In this document: one piece after another, positions 27,401 through 36,295 of the stretch | Numbering within the stretch: position 1 is the first letter of the stretch | Layout: every line of letters begins with the position of its first letter | Notes under the pieces: generated by a model | What the model saw: only the letters and a program-made list of their open reading frames with translations | Database searches by the model: none | What the model was told of the DNA's origin: nothing | Position numbers and translations under genes: made by a program | From: Clostridia bacterium | GTDB taxonomy: Bacteria > Bacillota > Clostridia > Oscillospirales > CAG-272 | Length of the DNA stretch: 47,769 nucleotides | Direction of reading: 5' to 3' | Assembly: GCA_017622085.1 (NCBI GenBank) | Contig: JAGARU010000145.1 | Coordinates: forward strand, 1 to 47,769

Positions 27401-30400
27401 AACAAGGACTGCTGCTTTCTTAGCAGTATTGAACTTAGTGCCGTCTACTGTAAGATTTACAGAAGCGGGAGCATCAATGTACTGGTCTGCGATCTTGATA
27501 CCGCGGCCGCCGTTCGTAGCGTTGATTTCGCCGCCAGTCATGGTAACGGTCTGGCCGTTGCCGTTGATCCAGAGACCGTAGTAGCCGTTTGCTTCATTGA
27601 TTTTAACGTTAGTAAGAGTTGCGCCATTCTGTACAGCAACAGAGTTGTTTACAGTAACGTCATTCATCTCAACCTGGCAGGAGAAGATGATCGCATGAGT
27701 GTTCCATGCGCCGGAAGTGTCGCCGTAGCCGGTCTTTTCGATGGTCATATCGTTAAGAACGAGCTTAGCGTTTGTATTTGCGAGGCCGATGGAAGCCCAG
27801 TCACTGTCCTTCTGGTTGAGGGTCAAGGTATAACCGTTACCATTGATCGTGAGACTGGTGGTTTCAGCCGTGCCGTATGCGTCACGTGCATTGTAATCGA
27901 AGGTTGCATTTGCAATGAGCTCAATTACAACATCGCCTGCGCCTACAGCTGCGATAGCGTCTGCAAGAGTTGCGTAGTAGGTGTTGCCGATCTTAGCTAC
28001 ACCGGTCATGATGCCGTATGTGCCATTGGTTTCAGCAAGTTCGTAGCCTGCGGGAACGTTGCCGGTGGTAACCTTGGCGCCGTCCTTAAGAGCTGCAGAA
28101 GCAATGGAAACTTCAACAGGCCATTCGGTAGAACCAGCAGTTACAAAGAGGTAAACGTCACCCTTCAAGGTAGCATTTTCACCAATGGTAAGAGAACCGG
28201 TGTTGGCATTCTTGTTGGGATCCTGCATCCAAACGGACTTGTTTACGCCCTCGATGGTACCGCCGTTGATGGTCAGGATGTTCTGAGCTTCAACGCCGTT
28301 GAGGAACTGACGAATTGCACGGTAGGTGGACTTGATGGTGCCGCCGTTGATAACGGTTTCTGCATAAGTTTCCTTTCCGTTGGTAAGGTTGTCAATACCG
28401 TAAGCCATGTAGGTGCCGCCGAGATGCTCGAGGGTACCGCCGTTGACAATCAGCTTACCGCGCTGGTTAGAGATAACGGAGGAATATGCACTCGTGTTGC
28501 GCTCATTGGTAGCGATCAGGGTGATCTTACCCTCGCCGGTCTCGTCCTTGACGGTCAGTTCAGCACCGGGCTGAATTTCGATCAGAGCAAAGCTGCCTGT
28601 CGCATTATCTTTACCCGTGATTGTCTTACCGTTGAGATCAAGGATAATGTTTGCATTAACCTTAATTGTCGTGTCAACGGTTACGTCAGCAAGAAGAGTA
28701 ATGGTGTCACCGTCGTTTGCAGCTGCGAATGCGTCTGCAAGGGTGAAGTAACGATTCGTTCCGATGGATGCAACCTTCTCAAGAGAAGGAATGGTAGCAG
28801 CGATCGTAGAATAGTCGCTCTTAACAACCTGAGCTTCACTGGTAGGATCGTAGTAAACGATATCCTCAGCACAGCCAGTTGCGGTAAGAGTGGAGCCGTT
28901 CGTAACAGTCAACGTATTGTTGTGGAGACGAACCGCACGCTTGGTTGCGTTCTTGATTTCAACGGTAGAATCGTCGATCGTAACAGTAGAGTTGTTAAGA
29001 CCGGTTTCGCCGCCGTCGAAGGTGAATTCAGAATCGTTTGCAATCGTTGCTACGGAATTGGTAAATCCGCGGCAAACGTTAGTTGCTGTAATTACGGAAT
29101 TATCTACGGAAACTACACCACCGTAGAATACACCGCCTTCAGCGTCACCGGAAAGGGTTACGGTAGAGTTCTTAACCTCAACCTTGCCAAGGTTTGCATT
29201 GAAGACTGCGCAACCGGTTTTGTAACTATCACCGGAAATTTCAACGCCATCAAATACGATTACCGCGCCTGCAGTATAGCCGCAGAAGAAGGAATCGGTT
29301 GCATAACCAGTAACAACGATTTTACCATTCTTAAAGGTGGTAATACCATCTTCGAAGTAAGAGTTGCCGCTAACAGTAAGAGTCTTACCATCCAGGTTAA
29401 GGGTCTTGCCGGTCAACTTATCCAAAGCGTTCTGTCCGGAAACAGAAGTGTTCGCAACAAGAACGATCTCTTCGGAAGTAGCCGCCTCTACAGCAGCCAT
29501 AAGGGTAGAGTAGTATACATCGCCGATCTTGGCTACCGCGCCTTCAATGGAGGTGGTGCCGGTGATGGTGATGCCTTCTGCGCCCTCTTCGAGAACTACG
29601 GTCTTGCCGTCTGCAACGATGGTAGAACCGTCAGCATCTGCGCTTACGTAGATGGAGCTGTCAGTTGCTACGTTATCAATTGTTACGTTTGCATTTGCTC
29701 CGTCAACTACTACGAAGTAGGAAGGAGTTGCCGCAAATACAGTCACATCACTGATGCCGCCAACAAAGAGAATGTTGTCAAGTGTCAAGCTTGCATTTTC
29801 TGTAACAACAAAGCCCGCACCGCTTGCAAAGGTGATTGTGTAAGTACCGTAGTCAACAATCGCGATGCTCTTTGTTACATCGATGGGTGCATCGATATTA
29901 ACATTTGCCTGAAGAAGAAGCGTATCGCCGGGTTTTGCGGCTGCAACTGCTTCCGCAAGAGTTGCGTAAGACTTATTGCCAATCTTTACTTCAACAGCCG
30001 ATTTAACTCGATAAGTTCCGTTTTCTTCTACACAAGTGTAGCCCAAACCGAGATACTTATCATCAACATCGGCGCTATATACACCGCCGTAGATCATCAC
30101 ATCAACAGGATTGCCTGTAGTAATAGGATCACAACCGCCGATGACCTTCTTACCTGTAACACCGATAAAGTCGCCGTTATTGATAACGATTTCCATAGTG
30201 GGCATGTAGGTGTTAGCAGAATCGTTTTCACTGCCCCAAATAGTTTCGCAGTGTACGAAATCGCCGATGGAATTGAACGTACCGCCGTTGATTTCGAGGT
30301 AAGCCGCAACATCATCGCCATAGTCAGCATCTGCGCCAACAATGAAAAGTTCTCTGGGGTTAGAAGCCGTACCGCCAATATTACCATTGGAGAAAGTACC

Positions 30401-33400
30401 GCCATTGATAATAAGAGTACCGCCGGAACTCATAATACCGCCGCACCAAGAACCGTGAGAGGTTCCCTGGTTGTTGCCGTCAGCAGCCGCTACGGGAACA
30501 GCAGTATAAATACCGGAGTTGATCGTCATCTGACCGCCGTTGGAAACACCAAAAGCCATGGAGTTGTAAGGAGCAGTCCAAAGGCCTTCCTGGTTAACAA
30601 CGCAATCATCAAGAACGATTTCACCGCCCACTGCGTAGAAACCGCCGCCGTAAGAAGCGTTGATTGTTACATCCTTTGCATTAACAACACCGTTTGCCCA
30701 TGCCTTAACAGCAAAGTCGCCGCCCTTGTTGTTCTCGATTGTGAGATCTTCAAGGTTCATGATAGCTTTCGCGCCGTCAATACCGGAAGCCATTACTGTG
30801 CACCATGTGTTTGCACCGGAAACAATCTTACCGTTCTTAATTGTAACAGTAATATTGGAAGTTGCACCGGAGCCAGTAAGATTGAAACGGAATACAGAGT
30901 TACCCGTATCTGCGCTCAAAGTCTTGCCGTTAAGATCAAGAGTGAAGCTTACGGCTCTTGCATGATTGAGTGCATTCTGACCGAATGCGGCTTCGGCAAC
31001 TGTAACGTTGTCAAGAAGAACGATCGTTTCGCCTTCCTGAACTGCATCGATTGCAGCCTGGAGGGTTGCGTACTGAACGTCACCAATCTTAGCAACCTTA
31101 ACCCAAGTGCTCTCGCCGTTAATCACGAGGTCACCGGAGTTGCTGGGAGTGTTTTTAGAAGCGCTGTACGCTGCGCCCATGATAGCCTCAGAAGCAGCAA
31201 CAGTATTACCAAGGGTAGTTACCGTTGCATTTTCGTCAATTGTAATACCTGTAATCGTAACCTTGTAACCCTTCTGGTTATGCCAAGTACCTGCGATAGC
31301 GCCGGTTTCAGTAGCGTCCACCGCATCGGTATTGGTGTTGGTAACAGAACCTGCGAAGGTTACGTTTTCAAAGTTATTGCCGTAGTGAGCAATACCGAAC
31401 AAACCGCCGACATCGCAAACGTCACCAATAACTTTAATATTGGAAGAAATGTTTTTAAACGTATGACCGCCTTCGCCAATGAAGCCGATGACACCGCCAA
31501 CGTATGTACGGTAAGCAGTACCGCTTTCAGTGGTGGAAGTAGCCTTTACATAGGAATCGCTATCAACATCAACCGTAATAGCAGTCCAGTTTGCGTAAGC
31601 GTTCTTACCGCCGACACCGCCGACATAAGCAAAACCGTTTACTTCAACGTGACCGGTTACAGTGATGTTGGTGTACTTGGAAGTGTAGGGAGTACCTGCA
31701 ACAACAGCAACGTCAAGATAGCCGGAAACCTTTGCGTTGTGGATCGTAAGGTTCTTGATCTCACCGTTAGTTGTGAATCCGAAGAAACCAACATCGCTCT
31801 TATTGCCTGTAATCACAAGATTGGAAATGGTCTTGTTATTGCCGTCGAATGTACCCTGGAACTTGTTGGTGGAGTTACCAATGGGAGTCCATTCTTCGGA
31901 GCCAAGATCGATATCAGCATCAAGAGTAATCGTCCAACCCGCGAATGTGGTACCGCCATTTACTTCATCACGGAAAGCTTTAAGTCCGTCCAGATTGTAA
32001 ATAACAGCTGTGTTTGTATTGGAATCTTTTTCAAATGTCTTCGGTGCGAATCTGCCGTCTTCATACTTGAACGGAACATCTTCTGCAATAGAAACATTTG
32101 TCGCGTCGATAGAGCTGGTTCCATCAACAGTCAAGTCAAGATCAGCACCCGCAAGAATGTTGAAATCTCTTACGTCGGCAATTGCAGAATCATTTTTAAG
32201 AGTAAGAGATGCCTGATCATCGATAATGAAGCTATCCTGTCCATCCGTTGTACCAGCAACGGTAAGAGTAGAATTGTCGAGAGTCATATCGATATCAGCG
32301 TAAGTACTGTTATCATAAGAATTCTTAAGAAGGAAGTATCCGCATTCTACGTTAGCATCTTCCGCATAGAAGGTGCCGGAGTATGCGCCGATGTAGTAAC
32401 CACAGTCGAACTCAACCGTGCTACTGTCGCCATCGCCGTAAACGTAAATACCAGAGTCAGCATTTTCGTTATAACGGAGAATGGTCGTACCTTCAACCAC
32501 TACTTTACCGCCGTTCTGCACGGTGGTCTTGGCATCGTAGCCGTGGTAGTAGGTCTCACCTGCGTTCAGAGTGCCCTCGATCACGTTCTCGCTGTCACCG
32601 GAGAAGGGGAGTTCCACATTTACGGTAACACCCTTACCAACGGTAACAAAATCAAAGTCGATCCAGTTTTCAACATCGGTGTTGGTCACAGTAACGCCGC
32701 CTTCAACACCAGAGATGAATTCAACACATCTGATCTTGGTAGAAGAGAAGGTCACGTCGCGAAGAACAAGAATTCTTCTATCTGTAAGATCGGAAATCTT
32801 GCTTACAAAAGTATCAAGCGTGCAGTAGCCGGTGATCTTGCCGTCTGCATCAACTTCTGCCGCATAGATCTTTGCGATATTGTCGGGACCGTTGAGCCGG
32901 ATGTTGCCCTCGTTAACCTTAACTCCGTCAACCCAAAGTTCAACCTTGGTAGGAATATTGGTCACGCTGGGAGCAATGGTCCACTCCTGAATCCAGTACT
33001 CATCGGTATCGGAGGCAGGATCCAGAGAAATGTGCCAAGTAACCTCAACATCTCCGTCCATGGAAACGTCAAGTTCAGTGTTAAGAGTAGAAGTGCCCAT
33101 AACGTTGCCATTAGCATCCACAATCTTAATCACATAGCTTTCCTTCGCATTACTCCAAGTCTGGCCCCAAATGGTAGTCTCGGAAGTGTAAGCATGAGGA
33201 GTGTCACCCTTGGGAGGCTCTACATAGTGACCGTAAAGACCGTCGGTAGAAAGACCCGTATCGTTGAGAGTTACGGTTACCTTACCGGTGGGGGCAGTGG
33301 GCATGGTGCCGTTTTCCTTGTACTCACTGGTACCGATCGCACACCACAGACCGTCTGTGTTCGTCTTAGTCATAGTGTTGGTGCCGTTAAAGGAAATACT

Positions 33401-35950
33401 GCTATCCACAGATGCCTTACGAACAACGACAGGAATAAAGGCGGTGATATTGTTATCCGCGATCACAGCATTGTTATTGTACTGTGCATCGAGACGGATA
33501 CCCATATCTCTCACATTCAGATCACAATTTGCGATATTTGTACCCTGAACAGTACCCATGGCGAAGCCGCCAAGAGAATTGGTCACATCGACGTTATCCA
33601 GGTTGACAACCCAGCCCGCCGTATTCTGCAGGAAGGAGTGCAAGCCGGTGCCGGTGCAGTCCTTAATCAGAATATTGTTAGCACTCTTCAGACGAACAGC
33701 AACAACAGCATAACCTGCGGCATTGATGTCGCCGGTGCCGGTGAAGGAGCAATTCTGAATTGTGATGTTGTTGGGATAATAGTTAGTTTCCACGGACTTG
33801 ATAAAGTCATGGGAAGTCTTATCCGTAGTGAACTTAAAGTTCTTGATAACCAACGTGCTTTCAGCACCCTTGCCTGCGCGGGCAGTGATGTTGATGCTGC
33901 CGGTCATAATCTTGTCATTACCATCCAGAACAAAGCTGAGATCCTTGGTCTGAGTGAAGGTAACTGTCTCATCGCAGTCAGCCAGCAAAACGATCGTCTC
34001 GCCGTTCTGAACTGCATCGATAGCATCCTGGAGAGTTGCGTACTTAGTAGTACCGATCATTGCTACAGGAGTGATCTCGTGAACTGTAGCAGTTACAGTA
34101 GCCGTGTCAGCAACTGTGTAAGTAGCAGACATATCGGTTACGTTGATACCGAAACGACCGTTGGTGTCGTTCAGTACAATTTCAACATCAGAAGTGCCTT
34201 CGATGGACAAGGACTGGTTTGCTCTGAGATAGAAGCCTTCCTTGACGCCGTTAGCGTTGATAGTTGAATTGTTAACGGTGTAGCAACCGCCCAGTGCAAC
34301 ACGACCTTCAATGTTGGATACATCAATGGTAGAGTTCTCAATGACGATCTGATCATTTGTGCTATTACCTGCAATTACAGCAGTCAAGGTTGTAGTTGCG
34401 GTATTTGCAATAGTGATTTTAGAACCGTTTGTCAGGCTGATAGCCGCTCCGGTGCCGCCATTGGTACCCATAAGATAGTTACCCTTGAAACCGGTTGCAA
34501 TGACTTCAACCTTATCAAAGGTGAGAGTCTGACCTTCAAACATCCAGAACACTGCGGTTCCGGAATCTTTTGTTGCATTAGGAGCAACTACTATGGTACC
34601 ATTCTTAAACGTAGTAGTACCAAAGTACAGATCATACTCATTCAAAGTTAACGTCTTGTCGTTCAGATCAATAACAGAAGCTGCGGTAATCGCACTCTGT
34701 CTGCTAAGAACGGGAGCTGCATCGGCAAGCAGAACGATGGTGTCGCCTTCTACAGCCGCTGCAAAAGCAGCTTCGAGAGACGTGTACTTAACGTCACCGA
34801 TCTGAGCAACAGGAATAGCCACAGTAACATTATCAGCAGTATAGTTATTCTTGTTAATGGTTACTCCCTCTGCAAACTCAACATCCTCGGCAGAGTTGTA
34901 CAAGAGAGTAACGGTGTCGCCGGAGGTCGCATCTTTTGCTGCCTCGGTAACTGTGGTGTAGATCTTGCCGTCTACGAGAACGCCGCATGCAGCGTTGCCG
35001 TTCGAGCGGTCAACCGCTGTCAGAGTGGAGGAAATATCATTACCCTTTGCGTCTTCAGCAACAAAGGTAATACCCTCGCAATCTGCATCAGAGCCGGAGT
35101 CCAATTCGAGAACACCGGTAGTATTGTTATAGGTGTTACCGATCAAAGTAATGCTTTCCGCATAACCAATCGCAACTGCGGGTTTAGAAGTTACATTCTC
35201 AGTGAAGGTTGCATTCTGTACAGTAAGAGTGCTGGTAACAGAAGCCTCATCCTCAGAGTAAACCTTAATACCCTTCGTACTGTCGATGGTACCGCCGTTA
35301 ACTGTAACGAGTGCATCATCGTACACCCAAATGCCGTACTCGCTGGCGTTCTGGAACGTACAATTATTGTAAGTTGCAGTTCCGCCGGAGGTGCAAGCAC
35401 CGTTGGGGAAGGTACAATTGGTATAAGTAGCCGTTCCGCCCTGGATGGAGAAGTAATTGCCCATGTGGCCGGAGTTGCCTGCCCATGCGGGGTTTGCCTT
35501 CGCCAAGATCAAGTCGTTGAACGCAACGGTCTTGCCGTGTGCTTCAAGATAGTCACCGCCAGCAGACTGGTTGATGGTGATCTTGGCACCAGAAGCCTTG
35601 CCGTTGAAGGTGATCGAGGTATAGCTGCCCTTCAGCTCCATACCGTCTACGAACTCAACTTCGCCGTAGATATCAACCACTACGTCGCCGGTCATGGCGT
35701 TAGCAGCAGTCATAGCGCCTGCGAAGGTTGCGTACTCGGTTGTGCCAATTTTGGCAACATAGGTAGTCTCTTCAGAGACAACCGCGCCACCTTGTTCGGA
35801 TTCTTCACCTTCGGGTTCGGGGGTGGACGTTTCGGTTTCGCCGGCATCCTCCACCACGTAGGTGATTCCGCTACTTGCAAAGGCGTTCATGGGCATCATG
35901 GAGACGACCATAAGAATCGCAAGTAACAGGGTTAATGATTTTTTAATCAT
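21458..35950 (-). CDS. Giant secreted beta-helix surface protein (4,830 residues)
   Basis: The product starts with a clear signal peptide (MIKKSLTLLLAILMVVSMMPMNAFAS) behind AAGGAGG and ends in YSIEVPTVTE. It contains about 15 modules, each opened by a sequence of the type VAKIGDVQYATLQAAIDAVQ plus G-E/D-T-I-V-L-L, then right-handed beta-helix coils of the pectate-lyase-like type (LDLNGKTLT, NGGTF, IENS). Near residues 920-1060 there is a non-helix insert with PPKGDTPHAYT and EVTWHISLDPASD. Residues about 1360-1525 show GLUG-like motifs (GTFDGNNKTISNLVI, GGVGGKNA). No LPXTG signal, C-terminal TM or wall-binding repeat is visible, so retention at the surface is unexplained. It is probably an adhesin or glycan-binding scaffold; enzymatic activity is not evident. 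It is the first gene of the long run into the EPS locus. Confidence 0.92.
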   Translation of the reverse strand: MIKKSLTLLLAILMVVSMMPMNAFASSGITYVVEDAGETETSTPEPEGEESEQGGAVVSEETTYVAKIGTTEYATFAGAMTAANAMTGDVVVDIYGEVEFVDGMELKGSYTSITFNGKASGAKITINQSAGGDYLEAHGKTVAFNDLILAKANPAWAGNSGHMGNYFSIQGGTATYTNCTFPNGACTSGGTATYNNCTFQNASEYGIWVYDDALVTVNGGTIDSTKGIKVYSEDEASVTSTLTVQNATFTENVTSKPAVAIGYAESITLIGNTYNNTTGVLELDSGSDADCEGITFVAEDAKGNDISSTLTAVDRSNGNAACGVLVDGKIYTTVTEAAKDATSGDTVTLLYNSAEDVEFAEGVTINKNNYTADNVTVAIPVAQIGDVKYTSLEAAFAAAVEGDTIVLLADAAPVLSRQSAITAASVIDLNDKTLTLNEYDLYFGTTTFKNGTIVVAPNATKDSGTAVFWMFEGQTLTFDKVEVIATGFKGNYLMGTNGGTGAAISLTNGSKITIANTATTTLTAVIAGNSTNDQIVIENSTIDVSNIEGRVALGGCYTVNNSTINANGVKEGFYLRANQSLSIEGTSDVEIVLNDTNGRFGINVTDMSATYTVADTATVTATVHEITPVAMIGTTKYATLQDAIDAVQNGETIVLLADCDETVTFTQTKDLSFVLDGNDKIMTGSINITARAGKGAESTLVIKNFKFTTDKTSHDFIKSVETNYYPNNITIQNCSFTGTGDINAAGYAVVAVRLKSANNILIKDCTGTGLHSFLQNTAGWVVNLDNVDVTNSLGGFAMGTVQGTNIANCDLNVRDMGIRLDAQYNNNAVIADNNITAFIPVVVRKASVDSSISFNGTNTMTKTNTDGLWCAIGTSEYKENGTMPTAPTGKVTVTLNDTGLSTDGLYGHYVEPPKGDTPHAYTSETTIWGQTWSNAKESYVIKIVDANGNVMGTSTLNTELDVSMDGDVEVTWHISLDPASDTDEYWIQEWTIAPSVTNIPTKVELWVDGVKVNEGNIRLNGPDNIAKIYAAEVDADGKITGYCTLDTFVSKISDLTDRRILVLRDVTFSSTKIRCVEFISGVEGGVTVTNTDVENWIDFDFVTVGKGVTVNVELPFSGDSENVIEGTLNAGETYYHGYDAKTTVQNGGKVVVEGTTILRYNENADSGIYVYGDGDSSTVEFDCGYYIGAYSGTFYAEDANVECGYFLLKNSYDNSTYADIDMTLDNSTLTVAGTTDGQDSFIIDDQASLTLKNDSAIADVRDFNILAGADLDLTVDGTSSIDATNVSIAEDVPFKYEDGRFAPKTFEKDSNTNTAVIYNLDGLKAFRDEVNGGTTFAGWTITLDADIDLGSEEWTPIGNSTNKFQGTFDGNNKTISNLVITGNKSDVGFFGFTTNGEIKNLTIHNAKVSGYLDVAVVAGTPYTSKYTNITVTGHVEVNGFAYVGGVGGKNAYANWTAITVDVDSDSYVKATSTTESGTAYRTYVGGVIGFIGEGGHTFKNISSNIKVIGDVCDVGGLFGIAHYGNNFENVTFAGSVTNTNTDAVDATETGAIAGTWHNQKGYKVTITGITIDENATVTTLGNTVAASEAIMGAAYSASKNTPSNSGDLVINGESTWVKVAKIGDVQYATLQAAIDAVQEGETIVLLDNVTVAEAAFGQNALNHARAVSFTLDLNGKTLSADTGNSVFRFNLTGSGATSNITVTIKNGKIVSGANTWCTVMASGIDGAKAIMNLEDLTIENNKGGDFAVKAWANGVVNAKDVTINASYGGGFYAVGGEIVLDDCVVNQEGLWTAPYNSMAFGVSNGGQMTINSGIYTAVPVAAADGNNQGTSHGSWCGGIMSSGGTLIINGGTFSNGNIGGTASNPRELFIVGADADYGDDVAAYLEINGGTFNSIGDFVHCETIWGSENDSANTYMPTMEIVINNGDFIGVTGKKVIGGCDPITTGNPVDVMIYGGVYSADVDDKYLGLGYTCVEENGTYRVKSAVEVKIGNKSYATLAEAVAAAKPGDTLLLQANVNIDAPIDVTKSIAIVDYGTYTITFASGAGFVVTENASLTLDNILFVGGISDVTVFAATPSYFVVVDGANANVTIDNVATDSSIYVSADADGSTIVADGKTVVLEEGAEGITITGTTSIEGAVAKIGDVYYSTLMAAVEAATSEEIVLVANTSVSGQNALDKLTGKTLNLDGKTLTVSGNSYFEDGITTFKNGKIVVTGYATDSFFCGYTAGAVIVFDGVEISGDSYKTGCAVFNANLGKVEVKNSTVTLSGDAEGGVFYGGVVSVDNSVITATNVCRGFTNSVATIANDSEFTFDGGETGLNNSTVTIDDSTVEIKNATKRAVRLHNNTLTVTNGSTLTATGCAEDIVYYDPTSEAQVVKSDYSTIAATIPSLEKVASIGTNRYFTLADAFAAANDGDTITLLADVTVDTTIKVNANIILDLNGKTITGKDNATGSFALIEIQPGAELTVKDETGEGKITLIATNERNTSAYSSVISNQRGKLIVNGGTLEHLGGTYMAYGIDNLTNGKETYAETVINGGTIKSTYRAIRQFLNGVEAQNILTINGGTIEGVNKSVWMQDPNKNANTGSLTIGENATLKGDVYLFVTAGSTEWPVEVSIASAALKDGAKVTTGNVPAGYELAETNGTYGIMTGVAKIGNTYYATLADAIAAVGAGDVVIELIANATFDYNARDAYGTAETTSLTINGNGYTLTLNQKDSDWASIGLANTNAKLVLNDMTIEKTGYGDTSGAWNTHAIIFSCQVEMNDVTVNNSVAVQNGATLTNVKINEANGYYGLWINGNGQTVTMTGGEINATNGGRGIKIADQYIDAPASVNLTVDGTKFNTAKKAAVLVSSTAGAAITASNVDITNVAEDSTNIAWVDEDWSTDYGKVTVTGGTLSQESVENFTMIVRDEDDNIIAYYDDLGELFADYKDSNDTIYVLLVADVSTNNVVYADSDTQVDFNFTTNVEGGVTITLGYTGGWNYIPHMTIGNNVTLNVPYRMCVYGKVLDIYGTVNTGYLYNLSGSVTVKAGGVLDVTTGDKTIQVKNNGWFEVYGTAKAGTVNVWNSNTRASQVIVSGANASLTADHIHAWDGGNATKANTVTVENGAILTATNFQADRGSEVTVSDATVNATTITLGYDDNVGKLIESGNSVINGTININSTNATVKSDGGLGNNLSTTKEGYKVVYDEENGVYKIAQYAIMVTYPVGNPVYPEGKVEYYDNMIDAVPYTTNCPRLEGATITLLNDVSGAGMRFMENGMVFDLNGHTYTITAGTGSQGTNTSGFQIRPEVTTNVIIKNGTIKVAEGAPVVWMFNCYATDFIVEDVTVDCTNMAWGYGESCYVAVSRSGDGIQLKGNTKVENFDATVAGNAYSVGGTMSVEENVVVGGTIQLDAGATLVAREGLDVVAVDGYKLIYENGTYSTEKIVAKIGETAYTSFEAALEAVQDGETITILYGATGDEKSTEIEFTKDIEFTITGNAPDYALPVITFQNATVTIKDAEILIPELDARQNATINVVDSIVHDAGGNSIVKSYYNGAINISGTSVVYTMQVTTMGYITISDTAKLHATWQTNVYGNGMITVEDDAVFNTAALQLTGKDYSGRDNTDADRVGKPATIIVDGATFTVGKVYSDNGADYSYNSSYGINIGTIADKAAVLDVKNGATVNFYMANGQTANIGADGIVNVDGSTFNFACRDENGVATLANNGTIYVTGASDVAANVTGAGWIYMNGVTLGADTKLYGAKVGFINGTNAIVGSTIADGFFSVGIGQNAEADAAAAFATANGITLGDVTVNVSGNAIIGGNGETYSGWVGSAYSADKTQHKYVLNIENSLAAFGYLHISKDGELNVTGHATNKYTYDNANVDFYAGDFIINGVATFNGTDVWAKTTKISADHADAVLNIVNGTKYEMSRHNGATTGTTFVFYKAGKVNVDETSMVEIDNATALVDGAELIIAGDVVAKGTITGNGTITLTDKDATLTAIAGITVATDIADHKVVYADGAYKVVEKAYVAQIGTDGAKFESLADAIAAATAGDTIVLLADVTENVTINKNITIDGAEKNYTGTMTVNTSLTVTIQNVNFVNGCIAEAKGTHGTLTVKGCDFDGGNTVGYAITVRGADKVAIENCTAKNYTYGMLYIPSSVASVSVKDIVVENCTAAFNISYSGNGTFENVTLTKVTYGIHAQNYGARTFTIKNWTLDTCTYPVYVQQKGTATVSFAIEDALTLTTVENSQYTKFILNNENATLTAPEGSEVTPFDSANYVVKYVDGTYRVYEAVAQIGNTLYATVQDAINAAQDDDIVVLRKDIVLTWDGKLAVEDIPCLLIVKDKRITLDLNGKAITADMTGMTGTYNIGVVVAGSGDLTVDATGGGSIKASGIKAYSLFSAFDTTTKLTINGGTYELEEAMDCLIHSAGDEIVTINGGIFTLGNLGVGTNGQPWIFNANGQNIRKVIVNGGTFNADVNHQFWANEVFVPETKALKDNGDGTWTVVDAVAYVVERATSNGASDRKVGYATLAEAVASNGTPELGTKITLLADVVDVTVDINKATTIDKNGFEITNSQFVIATATATLTAPEGLNVVTNLVDYMVNYKDGTYSVALAAAKVNGVLYATLAEAITAADAMVPPATVVLTSDVQETYVVIPDGVYLDLDGKTLTASYVASFGGVIIDTKNGEGVLVVPMAHLMLRNITTHLAMYDATTGGYRFFEFALKIGVKSISDAKRQYVTRLEFTNTEAYTLLAKGSASTGVTLQFALWMKNSADDVKTHTISDATIAEYAAVATQSGKVIYVNVNGLDNSALNNDVLYTNYTVSVAGASASSVTLDYSIEVPTVTE
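21900..35765 (-). repeat. About 15 degenerate beta-helix modules
   Basis: Module heads recur through the gene with high DNA similarity in places. For example, plus-strand 31,021-31,078 and 34,001-34,053 both read ...gaactgcatcgat... and ...ggttgcgtac or ...agttgcgtac with few differences. Such segments could recombine and change module number. Module lengths vary widely (roughly 130 to 450 residues). Confidence 0.75.
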
Positions 35951-36065
35951 TCCTTAAACCTCCTTGTATTTATGTCTAAATAATGTAGGATCTTTTTCAG
36001 GTGGGCCCGCCGTGGCCCGAAAAACAGAGTTGATGATACACTTCGAGACATATAAAGTTAAAGTA

Positions 36066-36094
36066 ATTATAGCATAGTTACTTAAAAAAATGAA
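36066..36094 (-). promoter_or_regulatory. Promoter of the giant adhesin / EPS run
   Basis: On the minus strand TTCATT (36,089-36,094), a 17-base spacer and a perfect TATAAT (36,066-36,071) give a start near 36,059 and a leader of about 110 bases. The leader contains a GGGCC/GGCCC stem (about 36,000-36,020) and ends in AAGGAGG before the ATG at 35,950. The remaining sequence to 36,234 is AT-rich and shows no gene. Confidence 0.7.
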
Positions 36095-36233
36095 CCCCCT
36101 TGCGCATGATTTAAGAACCAAAATGAAAGTTTCTACAAATCGGGCACACGAGGCCTTTTTTGGGGCTTTTTTTTGTAAAAACTGCCGAAATTTAAGGAAA
36201 ATGCATCCAATTTTCTAAAATCTTTAGTGACAA

Positions 36234-36267
36234 ATTGTTACATATTTTCTGTAACAATATGTTACAA
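36234..36267 (+). promoter_or_regulatory. Xre operator with three GTTACA half-sites over the promoter
   Basis: ATTGTTACA and TGTAACAAT form a perfect 9-bp inverted repeat (36,234-36,242 / 36,250-36,258). The second arm and TGTTACA (36,260-36,266) form another inverted pair with a 3-base spacer. A promoter TTGTTA-17-TATGTT (36,235-36,263) is embedded, so binding would block it. Autoregulation by the downstream repressor is likely; it may also reach the divergent adhesin promoter 140 bases away. Confidence 0.65.
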
Positions 36268-36295
36268 TTGGCTTGGAAGGGGTGATTTTGGCTTT

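Noticed and set aside
21308..34267. A plus-strand frame of 4,319 codons
   Set aside because: It is the codon-aligned antisense of the giant adhesin, has no ribosome binding site or domain, and is explained by the absence of TTA/CTA/TCA codons in the sense gene.
36131..36180. Possible terminator at the T-rich stretch before the xre promoter
   Set aside because: Only a 3- to 4-bp stem can be drawn (GCC/GGC); not convincing.
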